Positions 36,282 to 46,292 of a stretch of 64,000 bases of DNA are shown piece after piece; position 1 is the stretch's first letter; each line of letters begins with the position of its first letter. The translations under genes and the position numbers were made by a program. The notes beneath the pieces are model-generated. The model was given only the letters and a program-made list of their open reading frames with translations, was not told the DNA's origin and did not search any database. Location: NCBI GenBank assembly GCA_020881915.1, contig JAJFPB010000004.1, positions 1,550,001-1,614,000 of the forward strand. Direction: 5' to 3'. Source of the stretch: Paramyrothecium sp. XJ0827. Its lineage: Eukaryota; Ascomycota; Sordariomycetes; Hypocreales; Stachybotryaceae.

Positions 36282-37445
36282 GCAATGCACAGCATACTTG
36301 CCTGCTTCCGCAATACGTTTGCCAGAAGTTCAGCATGGCAACGCACGTGCAATTGTAATTTTATCATTTCTTTGAAGGCTTGGACGATTGGCATTAGGTC
36401 GGCTAGGAACGGGCTGGTCTTTCGGAGCACGGGTGTTCAGGAGTACAAAACAAGGAACAGGACCAGGTGCAAAGATGCTGTCTAGTTTAAGGCACCACGC
36501 ACATCTCTTTTCTTTTTTCCCCGTCCTCTGCTTCTGGAGAGAACGAGGGAGCAGGCGGTACATCATGTAGTGTAATTAATTGCACGCTTATTTGGACGCA
36601 CGATCTCTCTCGAAACTCTCAACAGGCGATGTTGCAGGGTCTCGAAGTGAATCCGCCATCACATAATCTGTCTCGCTTGCCATGATTTTTTGGTGACCTG
36701 AGCCGCCGCATCTCATGGATCTACACTGGTATGCAGACTATGTTGCATCACGTAGCATTAATCAGTTCAAAAACAACGGAGCAACAACACGTTCGGGACT
36801 AGGAAACTCTCCATAATATCGTGTTATGGTTTAAGCCAGTGTACGTACCTAGTGTTGGTACCAGTAAGTAACGTCATACGAAATCCGTGGGGCCTTGCAG
36901 TGCTTTCTTTTTCCTGTTCCTTTTCGTTTTCATTTTTTCATTGGCTTTATTTTCGCCAGTGTTACTTTTCTAACGTGGTCAAGTCCCAGCTGTGAACATG
37001 TGAAATGTCTGGTGGGGCCACAATTGAGCTTGGGCCAACCAGGGTAAAAAGTAACGGATGGATTGGCGCGTTACGGAACCTCTTTACGCGGTGTGTCGCG
37101 CAAAAACGCGAAGTATAGGTTGGGCGGGTCGCGTCGCGTGAGACCAGGATCCAGCCCACCTGGTCCTCATTAACCGCTACCAGAGCAACCAGTTTGACTG
37201 CAATTCTCTCTTGACACCAACAGCCCTACCGAAAGCTCATTCTTCGCGGGAATTGACACCGTTTGATTGACACTTTCGACGGCAAGTGGCAGCAATATCC
37301 CACGGAACGAAGACTTACACTGTCGACTGCTCTTCACTTTATTTACTCCGCTGGCCCAGACAGGAATCGCGCCTACCTAAGCCCCTCGTCACCCTGATCA
37401 GCACTTCACGTCTCCCAACAACTTGCTCAAGCGGAACCAAATACG
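36282..37445. other. intergenic, CDT1 upstream region
   Basis: About 1.2 kb. The left part is the 3' UTR of the small gene; the right part holds the ACGCG/CGCGT cluster described separately. No other gene is seen. Confidence 0.55.
37066..37139 (+). promoter_or_regulatory. Cluster of MBF-like ACGCG sites before CDT1
   Basis: Within 75 bp there are GCGCGTTACG (from 37066), ACGCGG (37086-37091), ACGCGA (37106-37111) and two overlapping TCGCGT (37129-37134 and 37134-37139; complement ACGCGA). The MluI cell-cycle box bound by MBF is ACGCGT/ACGCGN, and cdt1 is an established MBF target in fission yeast. The cluster lies 307-380 bp before the ATG. Confidence 0.6.
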
Positions 37446-38891
37446 ATGGCCCGACCGGCAAGAACCAAAGTTGAGGCTGTGACGAGCCAGTCAATCGGCA
37501 GCTTCACCCGGGTTACCAAGTCCCAGACCGCGCAGGATAAATTGGCCAAGAAGGCAGTCGTCTCCGAACCGATCTCACTGAGGAAGAGAAAAGCCACATC
37601 CTTGAACCAAGACGAACAGCATGCGTCTCTGAAGCGTCGCAATGTGACCTTCCCTCCCAGCAGTGATGATGAGACCTCAACGCCTGCCAGTCAGCCAAAG
37701 CGGGTCTGTCGTCGTCAAGGCTCGGCCTCCTCCACTGCCAACACCCGGGCTACAAGAGCCGTGACAAAAGGCAAACAGTTCGCTTCCGCACCTTCCTCAG
37801 TGATAGCGACTGTTCACAAGCCGAGCGAATCTACCATCAATTCGAAATCCAATCGCCTCGGCAAGACGATACAAACCAAAATCGACTTCTCTAGAGCTGC
37901 GGCTGGCAATCCAAATAGCTCCTTCCCGCCGCATTTGACAGATTTAATGGGTCTACACAAGGCTTTCCTGTCCACGGTGGCGCTGCAGTTTGTACACCAC
38001 GGCGATAGTGTACCGCTTGACGTCCAGTCAATCATCCCTCACATTTCACGCGCTTGGGGCAAACGCCTGGTTACGATTGAGGACATCCGCAGATGCATTG
38101 CGGCCCAAACCCCGACGAAGTCACATTCCGTCTCCCCATTTATCGTCTCTGACTATGGTCGGGGCAAGGTCTGCGTAGAGCTGAGACAGGGCATCAGTGC
38201 GGCTTCCATCAACGAGGAGCAACTATGCAAGCAATTCGAGGACAACATCCGAGGCCTGTGTGCCGAGAAAGCAATGAATGAGATGTCTGATGTCGATATT
38301 TCACTGGAAAGCCTTTCAATCGCCGATCTCCCACAAGCTGATATTACCAACATGGGCTCGAGCATCAAAATGCATCCGGCGTTCGCAAAAGGTCAGCGTG
38401 CCTTGGCCGACCTGAAGAACGACATGGCGACGAGGCAGCAGGAGAAGGAGACGAAACAGCAAGTCCCAAGTCATCCTTTGTTGAACTTGGATGGCACAAA
38501 AATGAGTCTTCTCGACCGCATCCGTTACAAGCAGCTCGCCCGGGCTGGTGAGCCTCTCCCTCCTTCGGGGCCAGAGCTTCAACGTCGAGCAGCGCTCAAC
38601 AGAGTGGCTGATGTTGCCGCGACCATTTCAATGCTCAGCTTGTCGAGTTCGTTGTCATTACCGAGGCAGGCGTTCACAATGGCTGCGTTGACGGAGAAGC
38701 TCAAGGATTCCCTGCGAGTTCCACTGTCAAAAGAAGAAGGCATGGCCTGTATACGGCTGATTGCCACCGAGATTGCGCCAGAATGGCTAAGGGTCGTCGC
38801 CGTGGGAGGTAGGGAGAACGTGGTGGTTCAGAGGAACAGCCAGCCCGTCGATAGAGTCATTCATGAGCGTGTACAGAAGTTGTTGTCATGA
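37446..38891 (+). CDS. CDT1: DNA replication licensing factor Cdt1
   Basis: Licensing factor that loads MCM2-7 at origins with ORC and Cdc6, 481 residues, intronless. The N-terminal third is basic, Ser/Thr/Lys-rich and probably disordered, with repeated QxKIDF-like elements (QTKIDFSRAA near 140), a weak resemblance to a PCNA-interaction/degron motif. The middle winged-helix region covers LTDLMGLHKAFLSTVALQF to about IRRCIAAQTP. The C-terminal winged helix (MCM-binding) contains SLLDRIRYKQLARAGEPLPP, AATISMLSLSSSLSLPRQAF and LSKEEGMACIRLIATEIAPE. This C-terminal block is the clearest match to the Cdt1 family. Cell-cycle transcription is suggested by the upstream ACGCG cluster. Confidence 0.8.
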   Translation: MARPARTKVEAVTSQSIGSFTRVTKSQTAQDKLAKKAVVSEPISLRKRKATSLNQDEQHASLKRRNVTFPPSSDDETSTPASQPKRVCRRQGSASSTANTRATRAVTKGKQFASAPSSVIATVHKPSESTINSKSNRLGKTIQTKIDFSRAAAGNPNSSFPPHLTDLMGLHKAFLSTVALQFVHHGDSVPLDVQSIIPHISRAWGKRLVTIEDIRRCIAAQTPTKSHSVSPFIVSDYGRGKVCVELRQGISAASINEEQLCKQFEDNIRGLCAEKAMNEMSDVDISLESLSIADLPQADITNMGSSIKMHPAFAKGQRALADLKNDMATRQQEKETKQQVPSHPLLNLDGTKMSLLDRIRYKQLARAGEPLPPSGPELQRRAALNRVADVAATISMLSLSSSLSLPRQAFTMAALTEKLKDSLRVPLSKEEGMACIRLIATEIAPEWLRVVAVGGRENVVVQRNSQPVDRVIHERVQKLLS

Positions 38892-39998
38892 GTCATGGCA
38901 CATGGCGAGTTTTCAGGATTTCTTTTCCCCATTGTTTCCTCTTTTTCTTCTTCTTCTCATTGCAAGGCGTTGGCGCGTGGCATTTACAGGTTAAGCGGGA
39001 GTTGTGGCATTGCAAATATTGTAGGCACGCAGACCAACTTGGTCAAATTTTGGAAGATACCATTGGTCGCGAACATTGCTGTTGTCCCATTAGGAGAGCT
39101 AGGGTAGCTTTTCAAATAGAATGAATGTCATTGAATATGCTTGAGTATTTAGTCGGCTGCGTAATGTGACTTTTGGAAAACGTGTCGGCTACTTGCGGTG
39201 AAGTCCATCGGGACATAACGGCCCGATCCCTTATCACAAGGGCGTTATTGGGCTTCGGCTTCCAAATTTCCGAACAGACCTTCGGATATCGAAGTCCAAG
39301 TGGACCAAACCACCTAACTAATCAAGACACTCTCGATGTCATTATAATGGAGTTCTTGCAAACACTAGATTCGTTGGTGGTTTTCGACGAGAAGCACAGT
39401 CTTCGTGGTGGTGGGGAGTAACAATGAGTCGGTTCTTTGAATTGCAGTTTGAATCACTTCCGCCATTCTTCTCCACTTTATGCTGTTGTGTTGGAGGTTT
39501 GTTTGTGTATATACCATGGTGCAACCTCCTCTTTCTGAAATCGAGAACATGGTTGAGCCGCTTCTGCTCCCTTGATCCTTAAAGTTCGTCTGCGTACAGT
39601 CCGCTTCTGGCTAACCCGTGCTACTTGCGTTGGGTTGTGAGGGCGGGGATAACGCGGAAAACGTCATGGGAAGCAACCCGAGACGGTGAAGATGTGGAGA
39701 CCGCAGGCAGTTTACACCATTGATTTTCCTGCTCAGGGATTGCCGTGCGCACTTTCTAACGTATTGCCGATTAAAATCGAGCCTATCATTCTGTGGTCTA
39801 ACTTCTTCATATATACAAGCGGGCATTCCTCTGCTTTTGATTGTGGCTCGGGACTTGGCAACTTGTCATTGCATCGGATGGATCTTCTGTACCATACATT
39901 ACTTTCTTTACCCGATGTCCGATTCTTGGGATCGAATAAATAATTCCTTTTGTTAGTTACTGATCATCTCAGAACTACACAACTCAATCACGGCAGCT
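38892..39998. other. intergenic, MFS upstream region
   Basis: About 1.1 kb with the CDT1 3' UTR, then a promoter region containing a CGG-N11-CCG palindrome (39256-39272). No gene is seen. Confidence 0.55.
39254..39274 (+). promoter_or_regulatory. CGG-N11-CCG zinc-cluster-type operator
   Basis: TTCGG and CCGAA arms flank 11 bp, giving an exact CGG-N11-CCG (39256-39272), the spacing bound by Gal4-type Zn2Cys6 factors. A second TTCGGATATCGAA element lies at 39281-39293. It sits about 725 bp upstream of the transporter start. Confidence 0.5.
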
Positions 39999-41838
39999 AT
40001 GGATGCGCTCCCAGACCACGAGCACCGTTGGGGGCTTGATACGCAGGCGGAGACGCCTGAAGACGATGATATTGAAAGACAGCCGGTCAAATTTGCACCA
40101 GAGACTGCCCGGGATGGTATTTACCGGTCCATGTCGCACATGTCTGGGCCCGACACGTTTGCCAATCCGAGCGACGATGCGGTGCCGTACCGGGAAGTCG
40201 GCGACGAGATCTTCGACAAGCTCTCTAGCAGGCGCAAGGCCGTTATAGTCTCGGTTATGTCATTCTGTGCTTTTCTGTCGCCGATATCGAGCACGAGTGT
40301 GTTGTCGGCAACACCAGAAGTGGCGCATGAATACAACACGACGGGCTCGGTAATCAACGCCAGTAACGCCGGTTATATGGCATTGATGGCGGTGTCGCCT
40401 ATTGTTTGGGGGCCCATGAGCCAGGTGTTTGGTAGAAGGCCGGTAAGTACTGCCGCAACTTCAGATCCAACCTTTTATGCTTGATGGAAAGGCGATACTA
40501 TACGATACCTTCGTTCAGCCGAGGTAATTGGTATGAAATCCTGTGTTGTAGCTAACGAATTTCCTTAGATCACTATCATCACAGCCATACTCTTCCTTCT
40601 ACTGAGCTTGGCAACTGCTTTGGCGCCCAACCTGGCATCATTCTTTGTCTTTCGAGCATTGTCAGCCTTCGAAGGTACTGCCTTTATCTTGATTGGCGCA
40701 GCATGTATTGGGTACGTATGATTAGACACTTGTGGACACTTACGAGAGTATCGAGAATCACAGGAACCTCTACTTACACGCCAGCAGAGATATCTACAGG
40801 CCCACGGAACGTGGAACAGCCATGGGATGGTTCATGTCAGGGACACTCATTGGCCCAGCGTTCGGTCCGTTCCTCGGCGGCCTCATCGTGACGTATTCCT
40901 CGTGGAGATCGATCTTCTGGTTACAGACGGCGCTGGCAGGTACAGGAGCAGTTGGCGTCTTCTGGCTGGTTCCAGAGACGTCGCATCACAAGAAGATCAA
41001 GGATTTGGAGGGCCTGTCTAAGAAGGAGAAAACAAAGTCGATCCTTAAGATGATCAACCCCATCAAGGTGCTTCGGCTGTTTCGATATCCAAACCTGGTG
41101 ATGGTAGCCGGCGGTAGTGCCGCTTTGGTATGGAACATGTACAGCCTGTTGACGCCAATTCGATACGTCCTGAATCCGCGATTCAAGCTGGAATCTCCCC
41201 TTTTGTCGGGGCTGTTCTACCTGGCTCCGGGCAGCGGGTACTTGGCAGGAACGTTCATAGGGGGCCGGTGGGCAGACCGGACGGTCAAGAGGTGGATCAA
41301 AAAGCGTGGCGGTGTGCGGGTGGCCGAGGACAGATTGCGGTCGGCAGTGCCGTCCTTGGGACTTCTCATGCCCGGTTGCATTCTCGTCTATGGATGGACG
41401 GTAGACCAGGCGGTTGGGGGCATCCCAGTACCCGTCATCGCGATGTTCCTGCAGGGCGTCGGCCAGCTCATCTGCTTCCCGTCGCTCAACACTTACTGCT
41501 TGGACGTCGTGGCCGGTCAGGGCGCCGAGGTGGCAGCGGCCAACTTCTTCGTGCGTTACCTGGCTGGCTGCATGGGCACGGCGGTGGTGTTGCCGGCCGT
41601 GGAGAGTATCGGCGTGGGCTGGTTCTCCACCATTTCGTCCACCCTCCTGGTCGTGTCAGCGGCGGGCATCATGGCGGCCATACAATGGGGCGAGGGATGG
41701 AGAAAGAGAATCGACGCTGAGGACGAGCAGAAGCGGCTTTCCAAGTCCCAGGGCGTCGTGGCCCAAAGTACGGATGCAAGCGAGGCAGAGCCGAGCCAAA
41801 ACGAAGACGGCAAGAAGAATCTGAAACAGCTGAGGTAG
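39999..41838 (+). CDS. MFS transporter, DHA1 family
   Basis: Predicted 545-residue proton antiporter of the 12-TM drug:H+ antiporter-1 family. Exons: 39999-40442, 40569-40711 and 40788-41838; introns are 126 and 76 nt. The second acceptor was chosen at CAG before A-GAT so that the conserved IGDIYRPTERGTAMGW is restored. A cytosolic N-terminal tail of about 80 residues precedes TM1. Motif A is GPMSQVFGRRP (TM2-3 loop) and the antiporter motif C is GTLIGPAFGPFLGG in TM5. A charged central loop (HHKKIKDLEGLSKKEKTK) separates the halves; the C-terminal tail is Glu/Lys-rich. Substrate is unknown. The adjacent genes are not biosynthetic, so there is no cluster context. A Gal4-type palindrome lies upstream. 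Confidence 0.88.
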
Positions 41839-43342
41839 ACGGTCCGAAGTCGGTCTGTAACAGACTCAGTAGCGAAGACGAAGCTCCACGGCATATTTGT
41901 GGGGTGGCGGGAATCTGGGGACTGACTTTTGTAAAACTGCCGTCTCACATAGAGAAGCGATCCCCTTCTTTCATGCGGACTTGCCCGCTGTGTGAAGCTA
42001 AAGCATATGGCAAGCATGATTCAAGAGTTTAAACCAACGTCCTGATGCACGACATGGTCAAACACATCCACTCTATCTGTAAAATGGACGAAGTTCTGGG
42101 CAGTTTCCGACGAGGGACACGCGTTCAACCCAGAGGTTCTCATAGGACCAGGGTACCATCGTTGAGACACCCTACCCTCATGCGTGAGTTGACAAGATTT
42201 AGCTGCCCATCGTCTTTTTCGTGCCTGCTCTGGTTACCATGTGTATGCCGCGGTGGGTCAGACTCTCGTTCGATATGGATTTCATGGATGCATCATCTTG
42301 GTCATTCCTACCAAAGCCCATGGAGAGTGTTAACATCTACTTTCTCATCACTTTCCTCAAAGACGTAAGTTAAAAAAAGGGATGGCATCGTTGCTCTCAC
42401 CCATTAGTCATTCCGCAGCTATGCGCAACCCTCTTCGTCTTATCCACGACTGAATGGTGGATCCGACTCATGGACCATATGAGCCAGCCTGACGTGTAGG
42501 AGAATAGACACGCCAAGGCGGCAATGTCATTGACGACCAGGAGACCGGACAAAATCCGCAAAGAGTCAGGGTATATCGGTAACTGAGTAATGTAGCACGG
42601 CACATGGGATTGGACATGGGGACCCTTATCCCAAAGGAACTGGACGATCACCGCGACACAAGGTTGCTAGGACGTGGTGATAATCAGGGCCCGCGCGCGC
42701 CAAGTGAAGATGTTCATTGGAGCAACCCACTTGGCGCTGCCGCTCACACTGTCAACTTTCCCAGGTTGGAACTTCGTGATAGATCTGCTCTAGTCGTATC
42801 AATGCCATTACGAACGTGCTCCGTATCGGATATGACGAACAAAGCCAACAGCCGAAATTTGTAGAAAGTGGGACCAAGAAATGAGTCGGCTGGAGAAGCG
42901 TTGAAATCGCAGCGGCAGCTGGATGAAGGTTGGCATGAGAAGGCGCTTGTGTTTGTGGAAACCACGTCAACTATACGAGTCGCTAAACGGATCCAGATTT
43001 ACGCTACAATCCAGACGTTAGGTTGGCGGGTTCGAGTAAATTGCCCAAGCAGGGACGTAGCCTGGGGGCGCGAAGCCGTAAGGTGGGTTATGCTTTCGAA
43101 CCATAGCCCCAGCACAAAGACTAACACCAACGGTAAATACAGCTGATGGCTGACCTGCTACCGGAACCGAGTCGCAGGATGCAAAAGCAAAAGACGAGAC
43201 GAAACGCGGCGTCGCCAGGGTTTGAGTAGGCGGCATGGCTTGTTTCATGTGGCTCCAATCATAGAGCTGCGTCGAGCCAGCAGGAACATGGGCGACCTGT
43301 AATGGATGCTATGCTGCATGTGAACTTGGTGCGGATGCAAGT

Positions 43343-43372
43343 GCAGATGCAGATGCAGATGCAGATGCAGAC
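43343..43372 (+). repeat. (GCAGAT)n hexamer repeat
   Basis: Four perfect GCAGAT units followed by one GCAGAC unit, with degenerate copies on the left. Confidence 0.9.
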
Positions 43373-45460
43373 GCAGTGGCCCTGGTGTTCTGATTGAACG
43401 GAACGGCCGCAGTAGGCGACAGGGGCCCGGAGGTTTCTTCGCCAAACACTTTCCTGGAGGTGGCACGGCGGCGTCTCTGCGGCGTAGAACTCCACCCTGT
43501 GAGCATGCAATGTCAGCAACAAAAGCAAAGCAAAGAAAGGCAAAGCGAAGCGAAAGCGTGCGAGGAGGCACGCACAGTTGGTGGCTGCTGGCTGGATTCC
43601 AGCGGGAAAAACGTTGGTGCCAAGAACCAGGTTCACGGTGCGCAAGCAGGCCAGCCGGCCAGAGTTTCCACTAAAGACGTTGGCCAAGGAAGTCAAACGG
43701 AGCGCTGTACGAGTCGCAAGTATCTCAGGGTACCGCTCTGTAGCCCTTTGGTTGGAAGCAGCATGGATCTGGTACCCCATTGGATACGGATTGATAACGA
43801 CGAGCCGCCTGGCGTCTGGCAGAAGGTCGCCTTCCATTCATCCACAACGACAGAAGTTCCGTAACGGGGCGGCGGGGTCGTTCGCCTTGCACATGCCTTC
43901 TATCGGCAGGCTCTGGCTGGCTTCGGGCCTTTCCCCTCCCCAAAAATGCCCTGCCTTCCAGATTGTCACTGGTAAGCAACTGGGCGATCGCAACCAGTCC
44001 AGCAGTTCAGCCTCAATTCATGGGCCACAATGGGGTTCGAAAAATATCCACGAAGAGCTTCTGAATGTATCAATTCCAACACATTTTACAGTATTCCGCT
44101 TCCCCCAATCGAAGCAGTCTAATAATGATGGAAGCTACAGTCGCTTATTATATCATTGAACAGCAGCGTTTGTGATTTTGCAGTATTGTTCTTTTGCTAA
44201 CCGCTCGTCCCCTCAGACCACGTTTAGCCCCTCCCAAGCCCGCCATGACGCAGTTGGTGACGATCTCCGGGTGGGCCGAACGTGCCGCCTTTGCCTTTAC
44301 GGGGGGTTGGGCGCGGCCTCGCTGTTGCTACTAGTCCCGCACGCTGTAGCTGTCAATGTAGCAAGTTTTGTTGCAGCCAGCCTGAGGTTCCTTACGCACG
44401 CGTTGTGTTGCGGTGTCGTCTTGTTTCGGCCTGGACGGCAAACGATGCGACCGGGGCCAACGACAACTGCGAGACGTCCAACCTGACTACACAGCCAATC
44501 ATTCCAACCACACCTGGCCGCCCGCCTACCCGACACAAGCTTTCTGCATTTTGTCTTTCGAGGTGCACAGTGCCATGGGTGCACATAGTGAGTTGCTCGT
44601 GGTCGGTAGCGAATCCGATCAGGCTGGGCCCCTCGCCCCTTTTTCCCCTTCCTGCAACTCTGAAACGAACGAACCCTTTTTCGATTGAGGAGACATCCCC
44701 CCCAACTCGGATGTCGCCGCGAAATAATCACGAAGAGAAAGCCATTTGGGGCCACCAATTGAGCGTGGTCCGAAAATAATCCCCTGGCTTGGGGAGCGCG
44801 AGGCCGCATGGGCGGTGCTGGTCGTTCATGGCAAGCCTGCTACTATACTTAGAATTAGACACCAGCCCCTCGTCTGGCAAACCAGCAGGCTACGGCGCAG
44901 TAAGCTGACCACCGTAAGTACAAGCCCTGCAGCGTTTGCGGCGTAAAGGGGAGACGGGGGGGGACTTTGACTCTGGCATGGGCATCTTCAGTTGTTTGTT
45001 CTTGGGCTTGGTTACGGATCGGGAATCTGCTGGGGGGCCGTTGGTACCTTCCCAACTCGACTGAGCCTTCCACATTGCTCAATTAGATGCAGCATCCATC
45101 AGCATCTTGCACTGAACAAAGACCCGCTTTAACACCTCCATCCAGCAACAGCCGACCTCCTTTTCATAAAAATGGAACATCCATCGTCCATTGTACTGTA
45201 GTATTGTATTGAACTCGAGAGGGCGAGAAGCGCTAGACGTGACTGCAGATTGCCTGTGCTCCACCTACAGTGTCTGTGCAGGCTGCTCCTCATCAGCGAG
45301 ATCATCAGAATCCGTTGGCCAACCTTGCTCCAGTCAATGAACCACGGAGGGACGCACGGCACCCAAGAATATGCCGGGTTTACTGCTCTCGGACGGAGGG
45401 CGGGCCCTTGAGATCGGCAATGGGGTTGGTGACAGACGTTGGCGATCGGGGTAAAGCAGA

Positions 45461-45478
45461 GGGTGAGGGTGAGGGTGA
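45461..45478 (+). repeat. (GGGTGA)3 repeat
   Basis: Three tandem GGGTGA units. Resembles but is not the fungal telomere repeat TTAGGG. Confidence 0.85.
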
Positions 45479-46292
45479 GGGCCGCGTGGCCTGCGGCAAA
45501 GGTGAGGCCGAGGCCGATCAAACGACCGTCCCGCCAACCCTCGCTCGCTGCTCCTACTACGTATGGAACTCCTGCTACAAGACCAGTGGAAGAAGTGTCC
45601 CACTGCCGACCAGGCGGCGTGGGGACCAAATCTTCCAGCGCGGTTCTCAAAGCCAATCTGGCCAGGGGACCCCCCGGCTCTCTCATCTCCAAAAGTGGGT
45701 GGCCGAGGGGAGCACGCATCCCTGTGTCGTTGGCAGTAAATGATGCGACATGAGACTACTTCGGGAAACAAGACGCTCCGCACTGCCCTGTCTGCACGAT
45801 CCATGGAGCTAGTCCTAGTCCTGACCAAGCCCATGGACCCTGGCGCCGACTACAGCGGCTTCGCAGTTTAATACTGGCGGACTCGTCTGTTGTTTCCACA
45901 AGCTTTCCCTGTCATTGATCTTCGTCTCCGTGTTTCGTCTGGGTTCTGCCTTTCTCTTCTTTTCCTTCTTTCCTTCTCCTCCATATTATCATCATCCACC
46001 ACTCTATCTTGTGTTTCTTTCATCTGTACCTTATATCACATATTTCCTCTTTGTTCGAGGCTAGTTCGGCTTAGCAGACCTGGGACATCCTGCGCGGCAC
46101 CAACTAGAGTCGACCGCCTCGCCCTCTTACACATTCGAGCGTTACCGGTTGTGCACAACTCCTCCCAATCGGCAGTTGTGCTTGACGATTCTACTTTGAA
46201 CTCGCCAATTTCTCTATATGTCTATTTGATTTGGCAACACATCGAGAGTTGAGAACCCACCCCGGGTAGTGTCAACTCACATACCATCCGCG

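Larger units (their letters stand above)
41839..46292. other. gene-poor interval, 4.5 kb
   Basis: Contains two hexamer repeats (43343-43372 and 45461-45478). Frames encoding Leu-His or Cys-Ile repeats on the minus strand near 43.3 kb come from the GCAGAT repeat, not from a gene. The last few hundred bases are a pyrimidine-rich leader of the DUF3405 gene. Nothing else is recognised. Confidence 0.45.

Noticed and set aside
39173..39421. 82-residue plus-strand frame upstream of the MFS gene
   Set aside because: No family features; it overlaps the candidate operator region and looks like promoter DNA.
43259..43837. Minus-strand frame of 192 residues with repeated Cys-Ile/Thr and hydrophobic stretch
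   Set aside because: The repetitive part is only the GCAGAT hexamer read in another frame. No domain, no splice logic, and no codon bias like the neighbours.
45461..45478. GGGTGA repeats as interstitial telomere
   Set aside because: The fungal telomere repeat is TTAGGG; the unit here differs and only three copies are present.
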